NCBI GenBank assembly: GCA_963791235.1
Contig: CAWBRW010000029.1
Coordinates: forward strand, 620,001 to 684,000
Source: JALORV01 sp963791235
GTDB lineage: Bacteria > Pseudomonadota > Gammaproteobacteria > Burkholderiales > Burkholderiaceae_F
Direction of reading: 5' to 3'
Length of the DNA stretch: 64,000 nucleotides
The notes beneath the pieces are model-generated. The model had not been told where the DNA came from and did not search any database. It was given only the letters and a program-made list of their open reading frames with translations. Of the stretch, positions 36,953 through 45,341 are shown in pieces (the first letter of the stretch is position 1; every line of letters begins with the position of its first letter). A program made the translations under genes and the position numbers.

Positions 36953-38107
36953 ATGCTGCTGGAACTGTTCGACTGGCTGGCGCGGGACATCCGGGCGTTC
37001 AACGTCTTCTCGTACCTGACCTTGCGCGCCGTGCTCGCCGCCGGCACGGCGCTCGTGATCGGACTCGCCGCTGGACCCTGGGTGATTCGCAAGCTGACCG
37101 AACTGAAGATCGGCCAGGCCGTGCGCAACGACGGCCCGCAGACACACCTCGTCAAGACCGGCACGCCGACGATGGGCGGCGCGCTGATCCTGATCTCGAT
37201 CGGCGTCACGACGTTGCTGTGGGCCGACCTGTCCAACCGCTTCATCTGGGTCGTGCTGATCGTGACGGTGGGCTTCGGCTGGATCGGCTGGGTCGATGAC
37301 TACCGCAAGGTCGTGCACCGCAATCCCAAGGGCATGAGCGCCAGGGAAAAGTACTTCTGGCAGTCGCTGATCGGGCTGGCAGCCGCGTTCTACCTCGCCT
37401 TCGCGATCGCGGCGCCGTCGACCGACCGGATCTGGGACCTGATGCTGCTGTGGGTGCAGCAGGGCTTCTACATCGACCTGCCGCCACGGTCCGACCTGCT
37501 GGTGCCGTTCTTCAAGAACGTCGCCTATCCGCTCGGTGTGTTCGGCTTCGTCGTGCTCTCCTACCTCGTCATCGTCGGCACCAGCAATGCGGTCAACCTG
37601 ACGGACGGACTCGACGGGCTCGCGATCATGCCGACGGTGATGATCGGCGCCGCGCTCGGCGTGTTTGCCTATGTCGTGGGCCGGGCGGACTTCGCGCGTT
37701 ACCTGCTGTTCCCGTACATCCCCGGTGCGGGCGAACTCGTGATCATCTGTGGCGCGATCGCCGGCGCTGGTCTGGCCTTTCTGTGGTTCAACGCCTACCC
37801 GGCCGAAGTCTTCATGGGCGATGTCGGCGCGCTAGCACTCGGCGGAGCGCTCGGCACGATCGCCGTCATCACGCGGCAGGAGATCGTGCTCTTCATCATG
37901 GGCGGCGTGTTCGTCGTCGAAACGGTCTCCGTGATGATGCAGGTGGCCTTCTTCAAGTGGACCAAGGGCCGACGCATCTTCCGCATGGCACCGCTGCACC
38001 ACCACTTCGAACTCTCCGGCTGGAAAGAGACGCAGGTCGTCGTGCGGTTCTGGATCATCAGCATGATGCTGGTGCTCGTAGGTCTTTCCACGCTGAAGAT
38101 CCGATGA
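36953..38107 (+). CDS. mraY: Phospho-MurNAc-pentapeptide translocase MraY
   Basis: A 384-residue integral membrane enzyme with ten helices that makes lipid I from UDP-MurNAc-pentapeptide and undecaprenyl phosphate. Conserved sites: GTPTMGGALI, the aspartates in GWVDDYRK, NAVNLTDGLDGLA, the FMGDVGAL loop, and PLHHHFEL with the catalytic His cluster. The C-terminal helix and end (FWIISMMLVLVGLSTLKIR) is complete. A near-copy of the DNA for that end (38041-38103) occurs again at 38199-38261, just before murD. Confidence 0.97.
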   Translation: MLLELFDWLARDIRAFNVFSYLTLRAVLAAGTALVIGLAAGPWVIRKLTELKIGQAVRNDGPQTHLVKTGTPTMGGALILISIGVTTLLWADLSNRFIWVVLIVTVGFGWIGWVDDYRKVVHRNPKGMSAREKYFWQSLIGLAAAFYLAFAIAAPSTDRIWDLMLLWVQQGFYIDLPPRSDLLVPFFKNVAYPLGVFGFVVLSYLVIVGTSNAVNLTDGLDGLAIMPTVMIGAALGVFAYVVGRADFARYLLFPYIPGAGELVIICGAIAGAGLAFLWFNAYPAEVFMGDVGALALGGALGTIAVITRQEIVLFIMGGVFVVETVSVMMQVAFFKWTKGRRIFRMAPLHHHFELSGWKETQVVVRFWIISMMLVLVGLSTLKIR

Positions 38108-38265
38108 GCGAAGTCAAGCACGACGGGTGCGGCTGGACGAGGCTCATGCGCGCAGCGCGTGAAGCGAGCGCTGCGAGCGGCCGAGGCCAGACCTCACCCG
38201 TGCGGTTCTGGATCATCAGCGTGATGCTGGTGCTCGTAGGTCCTTCCACGCTGAAGATCCGCTGA
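38104..38265 (+). CDS. Small ORF between mraY and murD carrying a duplicate of the MraY C-terminal helix
   Basis: A 53-codon frame. The first 31 residues (MSEVKHDGCGWTRLMRAARE and on) are polar and basic. The last 21 (VRFWIISVMLVLVGPSTLKI plus R) nearly repeat the last transmembrane helix of MraY. Its ATG overlaps the mraY stop (ATGA at 38104-38107) and its stop overlaps the murD ATG (TGATG at 38263-38267), so translation could pass through all three genes without a gap. The DNA of the last 63 bases matches mraY 38041-38103 with two differences. It may be a by-product of a local duplication that happens to keep coupling, or a small membrane peptide. I cannot tell which. Confidence 0.45.
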   Translation: MSEVKHDGCGWTRLMRAAREASAASGRGQTSPVRFWIISVMLVLVGPSTLKIR

Positions 38266-39752
38266 TGGCGCAGGCACTCGTCCTCGGACTCGGCGACAGC
38301 GGTCTCGCGATCGCGCGCTGGCTGGCACGACAGGGCTGGTCGCTGCGCGTGGCAGATACGCGCGCCGCACCGCCGCAGCTAGACGCGCTGCACTCCCATG
38401 AGCCGGCGGCTGAATTCATCGGCGGTCCGTTCACGGAAGCGTTGCTGGACGGCGTCGAACTCGTGGCCATCTCGCCCGGCCTGTCGCCGACGCACTCCGT
38501 GGCGGCTCCGCTGATGAAGGCGGCGAAGGTACGGGGCGTCGAAGTTGTTGGTGAAATCGAACTCCTCGCGCGCGAGCTTGCGCGGCTGAAGCAGGACCAG
38601 GGCTATGCTCCGCGCGTGCTCGGCATCACCGGCACCAACGGCAAGACGACGACGACGCGGCTCGTCGGCCTGCTGGTCGAGCGCTGCGGACAGCGTGTCG
38701 CCGTCGCCGGAAACATTGCGCCGGCCGCGCTCGATGAACTGGCCGCGCGGCTGGACGCAGGAGACCTGCCGGACGTTTGGGTGCTCGAGCTCTCGAGCTT
38801 CCAGTTGCAGACGACGACGAGCCTCGCGTGCGACGCGGCGGCAGTGCTGAACCTGACGCAGGACCATCTCGACTGGCACGGCACGATGGAGGCCTATGCC
38901 AAGGCGAAGGAGCGCATCTTTGCCGCCGGGACGGTGCGGGTTCTGAATCGCGACGACCCGCGCGTCGCCGCGATGACCGGTCGCAAGGCGACCGTCGTGA
39001 CCTTTGGCTCCGACAGTCCGACGCAGCCGGATCACTACGGCCTGGTTCACGAGGGTGGAATGACCTGGCTCGCGTGGGCGGAAGACACAAGCCTGCCGAT
39101 GCGGCGCCGGAAAGCGGTTGTTGATATCCCGGGCGTTTCTGCCGAAATCCATGTGCATCGCCTGATGCCCGCGGACGCACTTCGTATCCGAGGCCGTCAC
39201 AATGCCCTTAACGTCCTGGCCGCGCTGGCGCTGGCGCGCTCGATCGGGCTGCCACTGGCGCCGATGCTGCACGCGCTGCGTGAGTACTCCGGTGAACCGC
39301 ACCGGGTGGAACTCATCGCGAGCCTGCGAGGAATCGAGTACTACGACGACAGCAAGGGCACCAACGTCGGTGCGACGGTCGCTGCGCTCGATGGCCTGGG
39401 AGCTGAAGGGCGCAGGCTGGTGGTGATCCTGGGTGGCGACGGCAAGGGGCAGGACTTCACGCCACTGGCGGCGCCTGTCGCGCGTCATGCGCGCGCTGCG
39501 GTCCTTATCGGGCGCGATGCCGCACTGATACGCACGGCGCTGGCACCGGTCGCGAGTCGGATTCCGGTGCTCGACGCCGAGACGCTTGAAGACGCGGTGC
39601 GGAGCGCCGTCGAACTGGCGCAGCCCGGCGATGCTGTGGTCCTGTCGCCCGCCTGCGCGAGCCTGGACATGTTTCGCGATTACCGCCACCGCGCCGAGGT
39701 GTTCGTCGATGCGGTGCGCGAGCTTGCCGCCGAAGCGGGGCAGCCGTGCTGA
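38265..39752 (+). CDS. murD: UDP-MurNAc-alanine: D-glutamate ligase MurD
   Basis: A 495-residue Mur ligase that adds D-glutamate, the second residue of the stem peptide. N-terminal nucleotide-sugar domain ALVLGLGDSGLAIARWL (about 4-20). ATP loop LGITGTNGKTTTTRL (about 122-136). LELSSFQL, LNLTQDHLDWHG and YYDDSKGTNVGAT are conserved. The C-terminal VVLSPACASLDMF is typical. Slightly longer than enterobacterial MurD because of a segment near 250-285. Overlaps the ftsW start by seven bases. Confidence 0.96.
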   Translation: MAQALVLGLGDSGLAIARWLARQGWSLRVADTRAAPPQLDALHSHEPAAEFIGGPFTEALLDGVELVAISPGLSPTHSVAAPLMKAAKVRGVEVVGEIELLARELARLKQDQGYAPRVLGITGTNGKTTTTRLVGLLVERCGQRVAVAGNIAPAALDELAARLDAGDLPDVWVLELSSFQLQTTTSLACDAAAVLNLTQDHLDWHGTMEAYAKAKERIFAAGTVRVLNRDDPRVAAMTGRKATVVTFGSDSPTQPDHYGLVHEGGMTWLAWAEDTSLPMRRRKAVVDIPGVSAEIHVHRLMPADALRIRGRHNALNVLAALALARSIGLPLAPMLHALREYSGEPHRVELIASLRGIEYYDDSKGTNVGATVAALDGLGAEGRRLVVILGGDGKGQDFTPLAAPVARHARAAVLIGRDAALIRTALAPVASRIPVLDAETLEDAVRSAVELAQPGDAVVLSPACASLDMFRDYRHRAEVFVDAVRELAAEAGQPC

Positions 39753-41005
39753 AGCGCTGGCTCGACGGCCTGAAGCCCTCGCGCTCGCGAGGCAGTGGCG
39801 CGCCTGCGGCCGGAGGGGCGGTGCTGGCGCTGGCTGGTCTCGGAGGCGCTCCGGCAGCCAGCACGGCCCGCCAGCCGACGGGAGTGGACCGCACGCTGAT
39901 GGCCGTCGTCGCGGCGCTCATCATGATCGGCACGGTGATGGTGTACTCGGCATCAATCTCGCTGGCGGATTCGCCGCGCTTCAATGTCACACCAACGCAT
40001 TTCCTGATGCGGCACCTGCTGTCGCTGAGCATCGCGTTTTGCGCCGCAGCCCTCGCGTTCCAGGTGCCGATGCAGACCTGGCAACGACTCGCGCCGTGGG
40101 TTTTCTGCGGCGCCTTCGCATTGCTGGTGCTGGTGCTGATCCCGGGCATCGGCAAGGGGGTCAACGGCGCCCGGCGCTGGATTCCGCTCGGCGTGCTGAA
40201 CCTCCAGCCGTCCGAACTGATGAAGGTCGCCTGCGTGCTTTACGCCGCGAACTTCACGGTGCGCAAGCAGGATTTCATGCACCAGTTTGCCAAGGGCTTC
40301 CTGCCGATGGCCATCGTGATGGGCGCAATCGGCGTGCTGCTGCTGTTGCAGCCTGACCTGGGCGCGTTTGGCGTCATCGTCGCGATCGCGATGGGGATCC
40401 TGTTCCTTGGCGGCGTCAACGGCAAGCTGTTCGCCGGCATCAGCGGCGCGCTCGCCTTGGTCTTCATACTGGTCATCTGGCTCTCGCCGTGGCGCCGCGA
40501 CCGCATCTTTGCCTATCTCGACCCGTGGTCCGAGGCCAACGCGTTGGGCAAGGCGTACCAGCTGTCGCATTCGCTGATTGCGTTCGGCCGCGGCGAGTGG
40601 TTCGGCGTCGGGCTTGGCGGCAGCGTCGAGAAGCTGCATTACCTTCCCGAGGCCCACACGGATTTCATCCTCGCGGTGCTGGGTGAGGAGCTTGGACTGG
40701 TCGGCGTCATGACCGTCGTCGTGCTGTTCTACTGGCTGGTCAAGCGGGCCTTCGAGATCGGTCGCCAGGCGATCGCGCTGGAGCGCACCTTCGCCGGACT
40801 CGTCGCGCAGGGCGTCGGTCTTTGGATCGGTGTGCAGGCCTTCATCAACATCGGCGTGGCGACCGGTCTGCTGCCGACCAAGGGCCTGACGCTGCCGCTG
40901 ATGAGTTACGGCGGCTCGGCGTTGCTGTCGACGCTGGTCGCACTGGCGATCCTGCTGCGCGTCGACAGAGAGAATCGCATCCTGATGCGCGGGGGCCGGG
41001 CATGA
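39746..41005 (+). CDS. ftsW: Septal peptidoglycan polymerase FtsW
   Basis: A 419-residue SEDS-family glycosyltransferase that polymerises lipid II at the septum with FtsI. About ten membrane helices begin at residue 48 (TLMAVVAALIMIGTVMVYS). Typical parts: GARRWIPLGVLNLQPSELMK, LLLQPDLGAFGV, and the extracellular loop LPEAHTDFILAVLGEELGL. The cytoplasmic N-terminus of about 45 residues is Gly/Ala-rich. GTG 39746 lies inside the murD end. A 157-base spacer, not a tight overlap, separates it from murG. Confidence 0.95.
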   Translation: MLKRWLDGLKPSRSRGSGAPAAGGAVLALAGLGGAPAASTARQPTGVDRTLMAVVAALIMIGTVMVYSASISLADSPRFNVTPTHFLMRHLLSLSIAFCAAALAFQVPMQTWQRLAPWVFCGAFALLVLVLIPGIGKGVNGARRWIPLGVLNLQPSELMKVACVLYAANFTVRKQDFMHQFAKGFLPMAIVMGAIGVLLLLQPDLGAFGVIVAIAMGILFLGGVNGKLFAGISGALALVFILVIWLSPWRRDRIFAYLDPWSEANALGKAYQLSHSLIAFGRGEWFGVGLGGSVEKLHYLPEAHTDFILAVLGEELGLVGVMTVVVLFYWLVKRAFEIGRQAIALERTFAGLVAQGVGLWIGVQAFINIGVATGLLPTKGLTLPLMSYGGSALLSTLVALAILLRVDRENRILMRGGRA

Positions 41006-41166
41006 GCGCCGCCCGGCCGCTCCGAAGGCGCTCGGCCTTGCAGGCCGCGCTCGCGCTTGCAGGCGCTCGCTCGCTCGCAGGTGTCGGGCATGCCGCAGGG
41101 CATGCCCTACACCCGGCTCGCGCCCCCTCGGGGGGGACAGCCCGTGGGGCGAAGGGGGTCATGTGA
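41002..41166 (+). other. Inserted spacer between ftsW and murG with an open frame
   Basis: The 157 bases between ftsW and murG hold REP-like GC-rich repeats: CTCGCTCGCTCGCAGG, GGCATGCCgcaGGGCATGCC, and CCCCCTCGGGGGGG. They form an open 54-codon frame whose ATG overlaps the ftsW stop (ATGA 41002-41005) and whose TGA overlaps the murG GTG (41163-41166). The encoded peptide is Ala/Gly/Arg-rich, like translated repeat DNA. I list it as an intergenic insertion that preserves stop/start overlap, not as a gene. Confidence 0.5.
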
Positions 41167-42236
41167 ATCACCTCGTCGTCGTCGCAGCGGGCACCGGCGG
41201 CCACGTGATGCCCGGCATCGCGGTGGCCGAAGCGCTGCGCGGTCGTGGTTGGTCCGTGAGCTGGCTGGGAACGCAGTCGGGCATGGAACGCGGACTGGTC
41301 GAGCGCCATGGGATCGCATTCGATGCGATCGATTTCAGCGGTCTTCGCGGCAAAGGATTGAAGACGCTGCTGCTGGGCGGCTTTCTGTTGCTGCGTGCCC
41401 TGTGGCAAAGCCGCGCGCGCTTGCGTGCGCGTGCGCCCAAAGTGGTCTTCACGACCGGTGGCTACGTGGCCGTGCCCGCCGGCATGGCGGCCAGCACACT
41501 GGGCGTGCCGCTGGTGCTGATGAACTCCGACGCCGATTCGCTGCTGTCGACGCGGCTGCTGTCGCCGATGGCTTCCGGCGTGCTGTGTGGCTTTGACGGG
41601 GCGGCGGCGCGGAAGGCGGGCGCCAAGGGGCTGGTCACTGGCAATCCGGTGCGCGCGGAGATCGCCGCCATCCCGACCCCGGCGCTGCGTTACGCCGGCC
41701 GCTCGGGCCCGCTGCGATTGCTGGTCATCGGCGGCAGTCTCGGCGCTCAGGTACTGAATGAAACCGTGCCGGCCGCGCTCGCCCGCATGCCGGTCAATCA
41801 GCGACCGCGCGTGGTGCATCAGTGCGGGGCGAAACACGTGGACGCGGTGCAGGCGGCGTATCGCGACGCCGGTGTCGAGGCGGAGATCGTCCCGTTCATC
41901 GACGACATCGCCAGCCGCTATGCCGATGCGGATGTCGTGCTGTGTCGCGCCGGCGCAATCACGGTGACCGAACTGGCGGCCGCGGGCGTCCCCAGCATCC
42001 TGGTTCCGCTGGTCGTGTCGACTACGCACCATCAACGCACCAACGCCCAGTTTATGGCGAATAAAGCGGCCGCGCTGCACCTGCCGCAGGGCGAACTGAC
42101 CGCCGAGCGGCTGGCAACTCTGCTCTCGGGACTGACGCGCGCGGATTTGCTCGCGATGGCCACCGCAGCGCGGACCCTGGGGCGTCCGGATGCCACGGCG
42201 ACCGTGGCCGCGGTCATCGAACGGGTGGCGGCATGA
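41163..42236 (+). CDS. murG: Lipid II synthase MurG (N-acetylglucosaminyltransferase)
   Basis: A 357-residue GT28-family enzyme on the cytoplasmic face that adds GlcNAc to lipid I. The N-terminal glycine-rich loop is VAAGTGGHVMPGIAVAEAL (about 7-25), with SWLGTQSGMERGLV after it. The C-terminal donor domain has VIGGSLGAQVLNE and the UDP-GlcNAc-binding stretch VVLCRAGAITVTELAAAGVP. The start is GTG 41163. Overlaps the murC ATG by four bases. Confidence 0.97.
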   Translation: MNHLVVVAAGTGGHVMPGIAVAEALRGRGWSVSWLGTQSGMERGLVERHGIAFDAIDFSGLRGKGLKTLLLGGFLLLRALWQSRARLRARAPKVVFTTGGYVAVPAGMAASTLGVPLVLMNSDADSLLSTRLLSPMASGVLCGFDGAAARKAGAKGLVTGNPVRAEIAAIPTPALRYAGRSGPLRLLVIGGSLGAQVLNETVPAALARMPVNQRPRVVHQCGAKHVDAVQAAYRDAGVEAEIVPFIDDIASRYADADVVLCRAGAITVTELAAAGVPSILVPLVVSTTHHQRTNAQFMANKAAALHLPQGELTAERLATLLSGLTRADLLAMATAARTLGRPDATATVAAVIERVAA

Positions 42237-43624
42237 GGCACGCGGTCAAGCACATCCACTTTGTAGGCATCGGCGGCTCAGGGATGAGTGGCATCGCCGA
42301 GGTCCTGCTGACGCTGGGATACAAGGTCAGCGGATCTGACACGGCGACCAGCGGGACCACGCGCCGCCTGGCGCAACTTGGAGCGCAGATCGCCCAGGGT
42401 CACTCGGCCGAAAACATCACGGGGGCCGATGCCGTGGTCGTCTCGACCGCCGTCTCGGCCAGCAACCCGGAAGTGATGGCGGCTCGTGCACACCGCATCC
42501 CGATCGTGCCGCGCGCCGTCATGCTGGCCGAACTGATGCGGTTGAAGCAGGGCATCGCGATCGCCGGCACGCACGGCAAGACGACGACGACCAGCCTGGT
42601 CGCCAGCGTGCTGGCCGCGGGTGGACTCGATCCGACCTTCGTCATCGGCGGGAGGCTCAACTCGGCCGGCGCCAACGCGCGTCTCGGCACCGGCGACTAC
42701 ATCGTCGTCGAAGCCGACGAGTCGGACGCGTCGTTCCTCAACCTGATGCCGGTGATCGCGGTCGTGACCAACATCGACAACGATCACATGGAGACCTACG
42801 GCCACGATTTCTCGCGGCTAAAGCAGGCGTTCGTCGAATTCCTCGGGCGCCTGCCGTTCTATGGCTCCGCAGTGCTGTGCATAGACGATCCGCACGTGCG
42901 CGACATCCTGCCGTTCGTCTCGAAGCCGGTGCTGAGCTACGGTTTCGCGCCCGAGGCGCAGGTGCGGGCGGTCGATGCCGTACCCGACGGCACGCGCATG
43001 CGGTTCACGGCGCGGCGCGAAGGCCAGCCGCCGCTGGCGGTGTCGCTCAATCTGCCCGGGAATCACAACGTGGCCAACGCGCTGGCTGCAATTGCCGTCG
43101 GCACCGAACTTGGAGTGGCCGACGCGGCGATCGTCGACGCGCTCGGTTCGTTCACCGGGGTTGGACGCCGCTTTGCGCGCCATGGCGAGCTGCCGGCGCC
43201 GGACGGCGGCAGCTACACGCTGATCGACGACTACGGCCACCACCCGGTGGAGATGGCCGCGACGCTCGCGGCCGCTCGTGGGGCGTTCCCGGACCGACGC
43301 CTGGTCCTTGCGTTCCAGCCGCACCGCTATACCCGCACGCGCGACTGCTTCGAGGACTTCGTCAAGGTGCTGTCGACGACCGATGTGCTGCTGCTTGCGG
43401 AGGTCTATCCGGCGGGTGAGACGCCGATCGTCGCGGCCGACGGTCGCTCGCTGGCGCGGGCGCTCCGGGTAAGCGGCAAGGTGGAGCCGATCTTCGTCGA
43501 GGCGGTTGACGACATGCCGGCGGCGCTGCACGACGTTGTCCGCGATGGCGACGTAGTAATCACCATGGGCGCGGGTTCGATTGGACAGGTGCCGGCGCGG
43601 CTGATGGGAGCGGGTGCGGAATGA
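42233..43624 (+). CDS. murC: UDP-MurNAc: L-alanine ligase MurC
   Basis: A 463-residue Mur ligase that starts the stem peptide. N-terminal IHFVGIGGSGMSGIAEVLL (about 7-25), ATP loop IAGTHGKTTTTSLVA (about 108-122), VVEADESDASFL, NIDNDHMETYG and the C-terminal DDYGHHPVEMAATL are all typical. Length normal, no defects. Overlaps murG and ddl by four bases each. Confidence 0.97.
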   Translation: MRHAVKHIHFVGIGGSGMSGIAEVLLTLGYKVSGSDTATSGTTRRLAQLGAQIAQGHSAENITGADAVVVSTAVSASNPEVMAARAHRIPIVPRAVMLAELMRLKQGIAIAGTHGKTTTTSLVASVLAAGGLDPTFVIGGRLNSAGANARLGTGDYIVVEADESDASFLNLMPVIAVVTNIDNDHMETYGHDFSRLKQAFVEFLGRLPFYGSAVLCIDDPHVRDILPFVSKPVLSYGFAPEAQVRAVDAVPDGTRMRFTARREGQPPLAVSLNLPGNHNVANALAAIAVGTELGVADAAIVDALGSFTGVGRRFARHGELPAPDGGSYTLIDDYGHHPVEMAATLAAARGAFPDRRLVLAFQPHRYTRTRDCFEDFVKVLSTTDVLLLAEVYPAGETPIVAADGRSLARALRVSGKVEPIFVEAVDDMPAALHDVVRDGDVVITMGAGSIGQVPARLMGAGAE

Positions 43625-44577
43625 GCAGTTCGGCAGCTTCATTCGGCAAGGTCGGAGTGCTGTTCGGTGGCAAGTCCTCCGAGCGCGAGGTGTCGATCAT
43701 GTCCGGCACCGGCGTGCTGAACGCACTGAAGAGCCGCGGCGTCGATGCCCATCCCTTCGATCCGGGCCTCCAGAGCCTGGCCGAACTCGAGGCCGCACGC
43801 TTCGATCGAGTCTTTATCGCGCTGCATGGCCGTGGCGGTGAGGACGGGACGATCCAGGGTGTCCTCGAGACGCTCGGCGTGCCCTACACCGGCAGCGGGG
43901 TGCAGGCCTCGGCGATCGCGATCGACAAGGAAACGACGAAACAGATCTGGCTGCAGGCCGGTATTCCGACCCCGGCGCATCGCGTCGGCCATGCGGCCAC
44001 TGACTGGATGCAGGTCATTGCCGAACTGGGCGACCGGCTGATCGTCAAGCCGTCGCGCGAGGGCTCGACGATTGGCATTACGAAGGTCACGAGCCATGAC
44101 CACAACGAACTCGCATTCGCGTTCGAGGCGGCGGCGCAGTACGACGACACGGTGCTCATCGAGCAGCTGATCGTCGGGCGCGAACTGACCTGCGCGATCC
44201 TCGGCGAGGGCGGCGCGGCCGAGGCGCTGCCGCTGATCGAGATTCGTGCGCCCGACTCGAACTACGACTATCACAGCAAGTACTTCAGCGACGACACGAA
44301 GTACCTGTGCCCGGCTCCGGTGGATGCCGACACGGCAGCGCGCGTCAGTCAACTGTGCCTGCGCGCCTACCGCGCACTCGGGGCGCGCGGCTGGGGTCGC
44401 GTCGACGTGATGCTGCGCGATGACGGTGCACCCTTCCTGCTGGAGCTCAATACCTCGCCGGGCATGACCGGCCACTCGCTGGTGCCGATGGCGGCGCGCG
44501 CTGTCGGACTGAGCTACGAGGCCCTGGTCCTTCGCATCCTTGGGATGGCGACGCTCGACACACGGAGGCGCGGATGA
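43621..44577 (+). CDS. ddl: D-alanine: D-alanine ligase
   Basis: A 318-residue ATP-grasp ligase of the DdlB type that makes the D-Ala-D-Ala used by MurF. N-terminal VGVLFGGKSSEREVSIMSG (about 11-29). The ATP-grasp region has LIVKPSREGSTIGITKV. Metal-binding and catalytic parts lie in WGRVDVMLRDDGAPFLLELN and NTSPGMTGHSLVP. This is the cluster-encoded copy. Overlaps murC and ftsQ by four bases. Confidence 0.97.
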   Translation: MSSSAASFGKVGVLFGGKSSEREVSIMSGTGVLNALKSRGVDAHPFDPGLQSLAELEAARFDRVFIALHGRGGEDGTIQGVLETLGVPYTGSGVQASAIAIDKETTKQIWLQAGIPTPAHRVGHAATDWMQVIAELGDRLIVKPSREGSTIGITKVTSHDHNELAFAFEAAAQYDDTVLIEQLIVGRELTCAILGEGGAAEALPLIEIRAPDSNYDYHSKYFSDDTKYLCPAPVDADTAARVSQLCLRAYRALGARGWGRVDVMLRDDGAPFLLELNTSPGMTGHSLVPMAARAVGLSYEALVLRILGMATLDTRRRG

Positions 44578-45341
44578 GGGCGGCCGGGCTGATGAATGCA
44601 GCGGCCCTGTTGGCAGCGCTGGTCGCCGCCGGACTGCTGCTTGTCGCAGGTGCCCGCTGGGTCGCGGCGCGGCCGATGTTCGACTTCAAGCGCATCGAAG
44701 TGCGCGGCGATCTGCAGCACGTTTCGGCAGCATCGATCCGCGCGGCGATCGCGGGTCGGTTGAAAGGCAACTACTTCACGATGCGGCTGGACGAGGCGCG
44801 TCGACTGCTGGAAACCGTGCCCTGGGTAGCGCAGGCCTCGGTCCGGCGCGTGTGGCCAAACCGCCTGTTGATCACGCTGCGCGAACACCGCGCACTGGGC
44901 GGATGGGGCGACGGTCGGCTGCTGTCGGACAGCGGTGAGCTCTTTGTCGCCAACGTCGCGGAAGCCGAGATCTTCGGCCCGCTGCCCGAGTTCAGCGGTC
45001 CGGATGCCGAAGCGCGGACGATTGTCGCGCGCTACTACGAGTTTGCTGCGCTGATCGCGCCGCTGTCGCTGGCGATCGACGCGATCGACGTGTCTGACCG
45101 CCGGTCCTGGACGCTGCAGGCCAGTGGACCGGGCGTGTCCTCGACGGCCCTGGAACTCGGCCGCGACGATCCGCCGGGGACGCTGCAGCGACGCATGAGC
45201 GACGTGGTGGCGTCGTATCCGATGATGGCGGCGCACGTTGGTGGCCCCCCTGCGCGCATCGATGCGCGCTACGCCAATGGCATCGCTGCCGCCGCGCCAT
45301 CGCGCGCTCCCGAAACGCAGGCCCGTCAAGTCCGACCATGA
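44574..45341 (+). CDS. ftsQ: Cell division protein FtsQ
   Basis: A 255-residue bitopic division protein. A short N-terminus precedes one membrane helix (NAAALLAALVAAGLLLVAGA, about 6-25). A periplasmic POTRA domain (about 38-105, FKRIEVRGDLQHVSAASIRA) and the FtsQ beta domain with VPWVAQASVRRVWPNRL follow. It links FtsK to FtsBL. The C-terminal 20 residues are Ala/Pro/Arg-rich. Overlaps ddl and ftsA by four bases. Confidence 0.94.
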   Translation: MRAAGLMNAAALLAALVAAGLLLVAGARWVAARPMFDFKRIEVRGDLQHVSAASIRAAIAGRLKGNYFTMRLDEARRLLETVPWVAQASVRRVWPNRLLITLREHRALGGWGDGRLLSDSGELFVANVAEAEIFGPLPEFSGPDAEARTIVARYYEFAALIAPLSLAIDAIDVSDRRSWTLQASGPGVSSTALELGRDDPPGTLQRRMSDVVASYPMMAAHVGGPPARIDARYANGIAAAAPSRAPETQARQVRP

